DNA of 7,513 nucleotides, from contig JAVVEW010000079.1 of assembly GCA_032251045.1 (NCBI GenBank), positions 1 to 7,513 of the forward strand, in the 5' to 3' direction. Origin of the DNA: JAVVEW01 sp032251045 (GTDB lineage Bacteria > Pseudomonadota > Gammaproteobacteria > Methylococcales > Methylomonadaceae). Both the position numbers and the translations under genes were made by a program. Shown here in pieces: positions 1 to 4,765 of this stretch; positions within the stretch are counted from its first letter, which is position 1, and every line of letters starts with the position of its first letter. Under the pieces are notes generated by a model. The model saw only the letters and a list, made by a program, of their open reading frames with translations. It did no database searches and was not told the origin of the DNA.

Positions 1-54
1 CTCGCGAATCTCGCGGAAGGTGGCAATGCCGATGGGCAGTTTCTTGCGTTTCAT
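1..54 (-). CDS. N-terminus of AAA-ATPase-like / DUF1703 protein (partial)
   Basis: The minus strand reads from an ATG at 54-52 to the window edge: 18 codons giving MKRKKLPIGIATFREIRE. This matches the very characteristic start of the AAA-ATPase-like plus C-terminal PD-(D/E)XK nuclease (DUF1703) proteins, which typically open with a 'K-LPIGI-TF-EIRE' stretch. These proteins are common accessory genes in Bacteroidetes and proteobacteria and their role is not settled. The ATPase and nuclease motifs lie outside the window, so completeness cannot be judged. No clear Shine-Dalgarno sequence precedes the ATG. The gene is divergent from the truncated cas3 piece, so it sits at or near the edge of the rearrangement that removed most of cas3. 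The identification rests on 18 residues only. Confidence 0.7.
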   Translation of the reverse strand, partial: MKRKKLPIGIATFREIRE

Positions 55-94
55 GGCCCAAGCATAGCACAGGGACAGGACGGGCGAATCGATC

Positions 95-121
95 AACGAT
101 TTGGAACGTAATCGTTTTTTT
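95..121 (+). terminator. weak hairpin followed by T-run
   Basis: AACGAT (95-100) pairs with ATCGTT (111-116) across a 10-nt loop, and a T-run continues to 121. The stem is short and AT-rich, so terminator activity is doubtful. It lies in the divergent gap between the minus-strand ATPase gene and the cas3 remnant. Confidence 0.2.
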
Positions 122-196
122 GGTGATGTCTCGCAGTGACAAAGCTTCGGCACGTTTGGCCGCTATCAAGAGTTTCTGAAATTCAAAAACAGATAT

Positions 197-925
197 GTGT
201 ACGGCTTGGCACTGTCCGCCGAACAGGCGATTCATCCGGTCATCCGCAAAAAAGATTTTCTGGATTTGTTCAACACCGACGCCGACCTGAGCGGCTTCGA
301 TACCGACATTTCCCCATTCATCCGCGACCAAGGCACGCCGCAATTGCGGGTGTTTTGGCGGGACATCGAAAAACCGCGGGCTGACCAACCCCAGCCGCTG
401 CATGACGAGCTTTGTCCGGTCTCGATGGGACAAATCAAAGACTATTTCAAAAAAAACAAGGCGCGAGCCGCGTTTGTCTGGGACGGCTTGGCAAAAACCT
501 GGAAAAAAGTCGATCAGCCATTTCCGGGCATGACCTTGCTGCTGCCAGCCCAACACGGTGGTTACGATCTGGAATCCGGTTTCGACCCTGCCCAAAAACA
601 AGCGGTGCCGGTCGCGCTTGTGGAAACCGGAAAAAAATTAAAAACCGGTGTGCGAGATCAGGAGACAGAAGCTACTCGAACGGTTAAAGCCTTTATCGAT
701 AGCGAATGTGACCGTTTTGCTGTTTATCGAGATGTCCTGATACAAATACGGTCATTGCTAACGAAGCATAATTGCCAGGAAGCACCGAAAGCTGAAGCCA
801 AAGACCTGATTCTGCAAATTTTCCGCAATACTTTTCCTGATGCTTTTCTGAGTTGGCTGGATGCCGTTTTGCTGATTGGCACCGATAAAACCTTTTTTCC
901 GCTCCGATCGATTTTTGGCCATTGA
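197..925 (+). pseudogene. cas3: Fused remnants of cas3 (C-terminal part) and csx17/cas8u (internal part), type I-G
   Basis: A 242-codon ORF opens with GTG at 197, but the Cas3-like reading extends upstream in frame to about 140 (RYQEFLKFKNRYVYG then GLALSAEQAIHPVIRKKDF), so 197 is not an ancestral start. Codons 1 to about 145 resemble the part of type I-G Cas3 between helicase core and C-terminal HD domain, with the stretches FIRDQGTPQLRVFWRD, HDELCPVSMGQI, AFVWDGLAKTW and GMTLLLPAQHGGYD. Walker A, DExH and HD residues are absent. From about codon 155 the sequence switches to a Csx17-like stretch. The ORF ends in an unrelated tail RSIFGH. The join occurs near 630-670 without breaking the frame, which implies deletion of the Cas3 HD region and the Csx17 N-terminus. 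Neither part could act as nuclease-helicase or large subunit. Subtype assignment is from recalled family motifs, not a search. Confidence 0.8.
665..900 (+). pseudogene. csx17: csx17 (cas8u) internal fragment
   Basis: Residues encoded here (ATRTVKAFIDSECDRFAVYR, then AEAKDLILQIFRNTF, then PDAFLSWLDAVLLIG and TDKTFFPL) fit the N-terminal third of Csx17, the Cas8-type large subunit of the type I-G complex. In intact family members the 'FPPL' end is followed by a strongly conserved LLGTGGNDGRLDF-like block. Here it is replaced at about 897 by CGATCGATTTTTGGCC, giving RSIFGH and a stop. Csx17 is normally about 600-700 residues; roughly 80 remain. This is a decay product, sharing its reading frame with the cas3 remnant upstream. 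The exact edges are inferred. Confidence 0.7.
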
Positions 926-990
926 AAAACCTGTTAACGGCATTGAATGCAGGCAAGCAATCCGCCGAGGATTCGGTGGCGTTGGTCTGA
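892..990 (+). pseudogene. possible csx17 C-terminal remnant, out of frame
   Basis: Shifted by +2 relative to the preceding fragment, codons through 922-990 read FWPLKNLLTALNAGKQSAED, then SVALV and a TGA at 988-990. The composition looks coding, and the position, straight after the truncated csx17 piece and before csb1, makes it a candidate for the very C-terminus of csx17 left by an internal deletion. I cannot confirm this from motifs. It may be unrelated sequence. Confidence 0.3.
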
Positions 991-1016
991 TTTTTTGTGT
1001 ACCACGATACCAGCGG

Positions 1017-1090
1017 AAACGCCGGATGCGCTTAACGCTTATCCGACCTACATCCCTGGCGTAGGGTGGATAAGCTTAAGCGCATCCACC
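1017..1090. repeat. REP-like palindromic element, copy 1
   Basis: This 74-bp stretch matches 4654-4729 over most of its length: both begin AAACGCCGGATGCGCTTAA and end with GTAGGGTGGATAAGC, a short variable centre, then AGCGCATCCACC. It contains two palindromic halves. The first, at 1021-1048, is imperfect here. The second pairs GGTGGAT (1065-1071) with ATCCACC (1084-1090). Such extragenic palindromes are dispersed in many proteobacterial genomes. It fills the gap between the csx17 remnant and csb1 and has no coding role. Confidence 0.8.
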
Positions 1091-1171
1091 GAGCTTGGCG
1101 GGCAAGACGGTATCCACGGAATTGTCGCTCCATCTTGTCTTGATCTAAGTTTTCGCATTTTTACTTTCTCA

Positions 1172-1177
1172 AAGGAG
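1172..1177 (+). promoter_or_regulatory. ribosome binding site of csb1
   Basis: AAGGAG lies 7 nt before the ATG at 1185, a near-ideal Shine-Dalgarno sequence that fixes the csb1 start. The T-rich stretch 1150-1170 upstream could hold a promoter, but no convincing -35/-10 pair is visible. Confidence 0.8.
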
Positions 1178-1184
1178 ATAAATC

Positions 1185-2183
1185 ATGAACATCGACTTTT
1201 CCGCTCTACAGGCCACCCCGAGACTGTTGATCGAGGCTGAATTACAACCTCTGCAAGGTGCGCGCTTTCAGCCCACCGGCTTCCCCGATCTAGGCGCCGC
1301 CGTTTACGATGGCCCAGGCGGTAATCGACTGCTGTTGGTGGAATCGGCGCAGAGTATGGCTAACCGGATGGAGACCGTTTGCTGGGACGCGCCGAACGAC
1401 GACTGGGTGGCCGCGCTAAAAGGTTTGCCGTTGGTGAAAGTGGCGGACAAGCAAGGTAACACCTTGACTAATACCGTACTGGAATCACACCACTTAAATT
1501 CGCCGTACCTGCTTGAAAACAAAGACGACAAATCCATTTTCGAAATGCTGAAAAAGGAATTGGCCGATATGGACGAAGGCGCGGTCGATATTCGCAAGCT
1601 GGCATCGGTGATTCTGAAATACGACACCAATGCGCTATTGCGTGGTTTGTTTTTGGCCAAAAGCGAGTTAGCCGGAGGCCGGTTGCGGTTGCCTCGGGTC
1701 GTGTCGTCGTTCATCGAAGCGGAAGATGTGAATTTGGCGCAAAGCGGCGGCGTCAAAAATGACCACGTTAACCCGTCCGGCGATACCGCTAAAGGTTTCG
1801 GTAACGTTCCTTACTCACGTAGCGATTACACCGCGCCAAAAATCATCGCTTACTTCAACATCGATCTGGCCCAAATACGCGGTTTCGGCCTGGGCAATGC
1901 GGTCGAGCAATTGCTGATTGCCTTGGCGCTTTACAAAATCCGCGCGGTCTTGGAGTTTGGCTTACGCTTGCGTACTGCCTGCGATCTGGATGTCAAAAAA
2001 CTGATCGTTACCCGCCCGGCCGGTTGGGATCTGCCTGAACGTAACACCCTGGAAGCCGCGTTACCGGGGTTGATTGCCGCCGTTGCCGCCGAAAACCGCT
2101 TTGCCGAGCCGTGCGTTACCACGGTCACCTGGGAAAAAGGCAAAGCTAAAAACGCCAAGGCCAAAACGGAAAGCGAGGATTAA
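1185..2183 (+). CDS. csb1: Csb1 (Cas7 backbone subunit, type I-G; GSU0053 family)
   Basis: This 332-residue protein is the Cas7-group RAMP that would polymerise along the crRNA to form the backbone of the type I-G surveillance complex. Diagnostic stretches in order are LLVESAQSMANRMETVCWD (about residues 49-67), SPYLLENKDDKSIFEML, the LAGGRLRLPRVVSSFIEAEDV segment, and GFGNVPYSRSDYTAPKIIAY followed by FNIDLAQIRGFGLG, all typical of the family. Length is normal and no disruption is visible. The start is set by AAGGAG at 1172-1177. It is the first intact gene of the effector operon and csb2 begins 3 bp after its stop, so the two are surely co-transcribed. Its usual upstream partners cas3 and csx17 are reduced to fragments, so the protein may have no full complex to join unless those are supplied elsewhere. 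It ends in a short lysine-rich tail (KGKAKNAKAKTESED). Confidence 0.93.
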   Translation: MNIDFSALQATPRLLIEAELQPLQGARFQPTGFPDLGAAVYDGPGGNRLLLVESAQSMANRMETVCWDAPNDDWVAALKGLPLVKVADKQGNTLTNTVLESHHLNSPYLLENKDDKSIFEMLKKELADMDEGAVDIRKLASVILKYDTNALLRGLFLAKSELAGGRLRLPRVVSSFIEAEDVNLAQSGGVKNDHVNPSGDTAKGFGNVPYSRSDYTAPKIIAYFNIDLAQIRGFGLGNAVEQLLIALALYKIRAVLEFGLRLRTACDLDVKKLIVTRPAGWDLPERNTLEAALPGLIAAVAAENRFAEPCVTTVTWEKGKAKNAKAKTESED

Positions 2184-2186
2184 GCC

Positions 2187-2924
2187 ATGCTTACGCTATT
2201 GCTCAGCTTTCCCGGCGGGCGTTACCACGCCACGCCGTGGGGTCGGCACGTCAACGAAGCGGACGTGGCCTGGCCGCCGGATGCCTGGCGCTTGACCCGC
2301 GCATTCATAGCGACCTGGCACCGTAAACTGGATCATCAGCGTTACCCGGAAACCTTACTGATCCGTTTGCTTGGGTTAATGGCAGCCGAGCCGCCGCACT
2401 ACCGATTGCCGACGGCAGTACACAGCCATACCCGGCATTACATGCCCAATCGGCAAAAGTCCACGTTGATTTTCGATGCCTTTGCCCGCATCGATCCAAC
2501 CGACGCTGTCATCGTACACTGGCCCGAATGCCAATTGAATGAAGCGCAAACCGAATTACTGGATGCGCTTTTGGACGGCATCGGCTATCTGGGACGTGCC
2601 GAATCCTGGGTAGAGGCAAAACGCCTCAGCGATTGGCATGGCGAACCAAACTGTTTTCCGGGCAGCAGCCAAATCGATAAGGAAACTGGAGAAATTCAGA
2701 CCGAACCGGTGCAGTTGTACACACCGCTCCCGCCCGAGACTTACGCTAATTTCCGGCAGCACATGCAGACCGGCTTAGCGTTACGCAAGTTGAAAGCCTC
2801 GGAATTGAAAAGCATCAACAAAACGCTACCAATCGGTTGGTTGCAAGCGGTTAGCCTGGACACCGCCGACTTACAAAAAGCCGGCTGGAGCGCACCGCCC
2901 GCCGCGCAAAAAGTGCTTTATTAA
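2187..2924 (+). CDS. csb2: Csb2 N-terminal half (Cas5-like domain), as actually encoded
   Basis: This 245-residue product begins MLTLLLSFPGGRYHATPWG, followed by RHVNEADVAWPPDAWRLTRA, the hallmark opening of Csb2. In type I-G the Cas5-like part is expected to hold the crRNA 5' end and contact the large subunit. A conserved middle segment (HTRHYMPNRQKSTLIFDAF) and YLGRAESWVEA are also family-like. The product stops at KVLY, right at the Cas5/Cas6 boundary, so a folded Cas5 domain could still be made from the same mRNA as Csb1. It lacks the ribonuclease portion. Confidence 0.8.
   Translation: MLTLLLSFPGGRYHATPWGRHVNEADVAWPPDAWRLTRAFIATWHRKLDHQRYPETLLIRLLGLMAAEPPHYRLPTAVHSHTRHYMPNRQKSTLIFDAFARIDPTDAVIVHWPECQLNEAQTELLDALLDGIGYLGRAESWVEAKRLSDWHGEPNCFPGSSQIDKETGEIQTEPVQLYTPLPPETYANFRQHMQTGLALRKLKASELKSINKTLPIGWLQAVSLDTADLQKAGWSAPPAAQKVLY
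2922..2924 (+). other. in-frame TAA interrupting csb2
   Basis: The codon order around it is GTG CTT TAT TAA CGC CCG ATT. The same frame stays open for 259 further codons with clear Csb2 homology, so the stop, not a frameshift, is the only lesion visible in the gene. Confidence 0.85.
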
Positions 2925-3023
2925 CGCCCGATTCAAGCCTTACGCAGCAGCGTTGCCAGTCGCGCCAAACCGAAACCAAGCCCGTCCGCCGACACCGTAC
3001 GCTTCGCCGTTTATGGCAAGCCA

Positions 3024-3704
3024 TTGATGCGCGAATTGGATACCATCCGCTTTGCCGAGCACATGCGCCGGGCGGTGATGGGTAAAGCCAAATGGACATT
3101 GGGCGAGGATGCGATTCCGCCGTTGTTATCCGGACATGGCTTGAATGCCGATAACCGGCATGGTCACGCCTTTTACCTGCCACAGGCCAATTCGGACGGC
3201 TTGCTCGATCATGTGCTGATCCATATCCCGGCCGGTATCGACGACAACATTCGCCGGGTTTTAGGCGCGTTAAAAACACTCAAAGGCTTTGACGGCCAAC
3301 AATGGCGTTTGATGTTGGAGCATCTCGGCCCACGCGAAGATTTTGAACACGTCTCGCCTATCGTCCAAACCGCCAGCGTTTGGCGGTCGCAAACGCCGTA
3401 TCTGCACCCGTGGCATTGCAAAAAAGATTTCGATGTACCGGCGCAGATTCAGCGGGAATGTCGGGAGCGCCAATTACCGGAACCGACGGACATTCAGCCC
3501 GTGCCAACCATCAGGCCGCACGGCCGCGAACTGCGCCCAATCGACTTTCACCGCTTTAGAAGCAAAAGGGGGCAAGTGCAACCGGATACCCGAGGCTCGT
3601 TCTGGCAACTGACCTTCACCGAATCGGTCACCGGCCCGCTGGGGCTAGGTTTTGGCTGTCATTTTGGTTTGGGTTTGTTTGCTCCCGTCAATGCAGATGG
3701 CTAA
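3024..3704 (+). CDS. csb2: Csb2 C-terminal half (Cas6-like domain), possible separate product or dead remnant
   Basis: The open stretch begins at 2925; the first usable start codons in frame are TTG 3021 and ATG 3024, giving 226 residues. Starting there would lose the conserved-looking opening strand TVRFAVYGKPL (about 2991-3023), and no Shine-Dalgarno sequence is visible, so independent translation is doubtful. The domain itself looks intact: LLSGHGLNADNRHGHAFYLP, DHVLIHIPAGID, and a C-terminal glycine-rich loop GPLGLGFGCHFGLGLFAP, the RAMP signature of Cas6-type pre-crRNA endonucleases. If produced it would cleave repeat hairpins in the array transcript. It ends 4 bp from the convergent toxin gene. 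Confidence 0.55.
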   Translation: MMRELDTIRFAEHMRRAVMGKAKWTLGEDAIPPLLSGHGLNADNRHGHAFYLPQANSDGLLDHVLIHIPAGIDDNIRRVLGALKTLKGFDGQQWRLMLEHLGPREDFEHVSPIVQTASVWRSQTPYLHPWHCKKDFDVPAQIQRECRERQLPEPTDIQPVPTIRPHGRELRPIDFHRFRSKRGQVQPDTRGSFWQLTFTESVTGPLGLGFGCHFGLGLFAPVNADG

Positions 3705-3708
3705 AAGC

Positions 3709-4050
3709 TCACCACAACCCCATCACCCCGCGCAAACGCTTGGCCACCGCCGCCAGCTCCTCGGCGGTGACAGTGGCGATGGGGCCTTCGCCAATGCGCG
3801 AGCGGTCGATGGCACGCAGTTGTTCGGCCATGACGTAACTGGTGGCTTTCAAATGGCCTTGCGCGGCAATCGGTATCCGCAATGGTGCCAGGTTGGGTCG
3901 AAACTGGCTGGTCAGCGGCACCACCACGATCGTCGGCAGGCCGCCGACAGTCATGGCATCGTCCTGCAACACCAACACCGGCCTGATCTTGCCGATTTCG
4001 GCACCCTTGTTGGGATTCAAATTGGCGATCCACACCTCGCCGCGCTTCAT
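3709..4050 (-). CDS. mazF: MazF/PemK-family toxin (mRNA interferase)
   Basis: This 113-residue protein begins MKRGEVWIANLNPNKGAEIG, continues KIRPVLVLQDD, and includes TIVVVPLTSQF. These are the N-terminal and core motifs of MazF/PemK toxins, single-domain endoribonucleases that cleave mRNA and arrest growth. Length is normal and no break is seen. Candidate starts are ATG at 4062, 4053 and 4050. I prefer 4050, which puts GGTGGG a few bases upstream and gives the canonical MKRGEVW opening; ATG 4053 would overlap the antitoxin stop as ATGA. It is the second gene of a minus-strand antitoxin-toxin pair, convergent with csb2 (4 bp between stop codons). Its place inside a cas cluster suggests insertion or recruitment as a stabilising module, which is inference. 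Confidence 0.88.
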   Translation of the reverse strand: MKRGEVWIANLNPNKGAEIGKIRPVLVLQDDAMTVGGLPTIVVVPLTSQFRPNLAPLRIPIAAQGHLKATSYVMAEQLRAIDRSRIGEGPIATVTAEELAAVAKRLRGVMGLW

Positions 4051-4358
4051 CATTCCCACCATTTTTCGTCCGGGTCGATACCGGCGGTGCGCTCTTCGGC
4101 AATCAAACGATCCAGGCTATCATCCACCGCGTCGAAATCTTCGGCAATTTGCAGCGCTTCCACTCTGGCCTGCGGATCGTTGGCCAAGGCGCGCGCCGCC
4201 GCCACCATTTCCGCCATGAACCGCTCGCGCTCGCGGCGGGCCAGATATTCGGTGATCGCCAAGCGGGCAATTTCCGACTGGTTTTTGCCTTCCAGTTGGG
4301 CTTCGGCTTTGAGATGGGCTTGTACATCGTCGGGTAAACGCAGGCTGATAGCAGGCAT
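4050..4358 (-). CDS. Ribbon-helix-helix antitoxin partner of the MazF-like toxin
   Basis: This 102-residue protein begins MPAISLRLPDDVQAHLKAEA. The beta strand ISLRLP plus two helices (to about EYLARRE, residue 43) form a typical ribbon-helix-helix (CopG/MetJ-type) DNA-binding domain. The remainder is acidic and helical, and the C-terminus (GIDPDEKWWE) is tryptophan-rich and acidic, fit to bind and block the toxin. I chose ATG 4358 because GGAG lies 6 nt upstream; an in-frame ATG at 4370 has no such site. Its TGA (4052-4050) overlaps the toxin's start region, so the pair is translationally coupled. Expected role: neutralise the toxin and repress its own promoter. A much longer open frame continues upstream on this strand, but it is a shadow of other sequence. 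Confidence 0.83.
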   Translation of the reverse strand: MPAISLRLPDDVQAHLKAEAQLEGKNQSEIARLAITEYLARRERERFMAEMVAAARALANDPQARVEALQIAEDFDAVDDSLDRLIAEERTAGIDPDEKWWE

Positions 4359-4393
4359 GGCAGGCTCCATTAAAACGACAAAACGTACTTCAA

Positions 4394-4422
4394 ATTGTAT
4401 GACAAACCGCATAACAAACCAA
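4394..4422 (-). promoter_or_regulatory. predicted sigma70 promoter of the antitoxin-toxin operon
   Basis: On the minus strand, TTGGTT (4422-4417) is followed after exactly 17 nt by TACAAT (4399-4394), five of six matches to the -10 consensus. The -10 box lies 35 nt before the antitoxin ATG. Confidence 0.55.
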
Positions 4423-4640
4423 GTTTTCCTGCCATAGCCGAGCTTAATGTAGCCGACTGGCCGGAGCAACGGCCTATCCCCTTGCAGCATCTCGGGGTTC
4501 CCGATGCCATCCGTCAGGCAGTCGCCCAATTTGCCGCTGTTGCCTTCCATCTGCACCGGATCATCACCGACCAGGGAGTCGAAGGGTGGCTGCTCGATGA
4601 CGATGGCCAGTTGCTGGAAGCGTTTTGGCTGGAGGATTAA
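4395..4640 (+). CDS. short unidentified ORF, probably a 3' gene remnant
   Basis: The frame is open from 4374 and gives 81 residues from TTG 4395 to TAA 4638-4640. The first residues (MYDKPHNKPSFP) come from AT-rich DNA that also holds the antitoxin promoter, and no ATG or Shine-Dalgarno sequence fits. From about 4440 the sequence has coding character: LNVADWPEQRPIPLQHLG, a helical stretch PDAIRQAVAQFAAVAFHL, then GWLLDDDGQLLEAFWLED at the end. I do not recognise the family. The most economical reading is the C-terminal end of a gene whose 5' part was replaced when the toxin-antitoxin pair arrived, or a small intact gene with an unusual start. It precedes cas4-cas1 on the same strand. Confidence 0.4.
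   Translation: MYDKPHNKPSFPAIAELNVADWPEQRPIPLQHLGVPDAIRQAVAQFAAVAFHLHRIITDQGVEGWLLDDDGQLLEAFWLED
4399..4420. promoter_or_regulatory. candidate operator: tandem direct repeats in the antitoxin promoter
   Basis: ATGACAAACC (4399-4408) and ATAACAAACC (4411-4420) match at 9 of 10 positions with a 12-bp period and fill the -35/-10 spacer. A looser third copy, ACGACAAAAC, lies at 4375-4384. Ribbon-helix-helix repressors often bind short tandem repeats roughly one helical turn apart, so autoregulation here is plausible but inferred. Confidence 0.4.
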
Positions 4641-4653
4641 AACCGTGGCCATA

Positions 4654-4729
4654 AAACGCCGGATGCGCTTAAGCGCATCCGGCCTACAGCCAAGATGTAC
4701 GTAGGGTGGATAAGCGAAGCGCATCCACC
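4654..4729. repeat. REP-like palindromic element, copy 2
   Basis: This 76-bp element matches 1017-1090. Its first half is a perfect 26-bp palindrome centred between 4670 and 4671 (4658-4683). Its second half pairs GGTGGAT (4705-4711) with ATCCACC (4723-4729). It ends 36 bp before the cas4-cas1 ATG. An in-frame GTG at 4706 falls inside the element and would add 20 residues encoded mostly by repeat DNA, so it is not taken as the start of cas4-cas1. Confidence 0.85.
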
Positions 4730-4765
4730 CAGCCCAACGAACACAACCCGCAAAAAAACCAGACC

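Larger units (their letters stand above)
2187..3704 (+). pseudogene. csb2: csb2 (Cas5-Cas6 fusion, type I-G) interrupted by an in-frame stop
   Basis: One continuous frame of 506 codons (stops included) runs from ATG 2187 to TAA 3702-3704, broken only by a TAA at 2922-2924. Without that codon the protein would be about 505 residues, normal for the Csb2/GSU0054 family, in which an N-terminal Cas5 domain is fused to a C-terminal Cas6-type ribonuclease. The sequence reads VLY-stop-RP and continues without frameshift, so a single base change (for example from CAA, GAA, AAA, TCA or TTA) explains the interruption. The linker just after it (residues SSVASRAKPKPSPSAD) is the expected interdomain spacer. 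The start is supported by GAGGA at 2175-2179, overlapping the end of csb1. Functional options are readthrough, separate translation of the second half, or a dead gene. A sequencing or assembly error cannot be excluded. Confidence 0.88.

Noticed and set aside
1135..1165. Promoter for csb1 (TTGTCT or TTGATC with TTTACT)
   Set aside because: Spacing (19 or 14 nt) and the -10 match are poor; the T-rich stretch alone does not support a call.
2925..3023. Frameshift between the two csb2 halves
   Set aside because: Both halves are in the same frame; the codons between them are open, so a nonsense change alone explains the split.
3652..4437. 261-residue plus-strand ORF over the toxin-antitoxin region
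   Set aside because: It is antisense to two recognisable minus-strand proteins and shows low-complexity serine/alanine-rich content with no family resemblance.
4706..4765. GTG start for cas4-cas1 adding 20 residues
   Set aside because: The GTG and first codons lie inside the REP-like element also present at 1017-1090, and the added residues have no Cas4 character. ATG 4766 is more likely.
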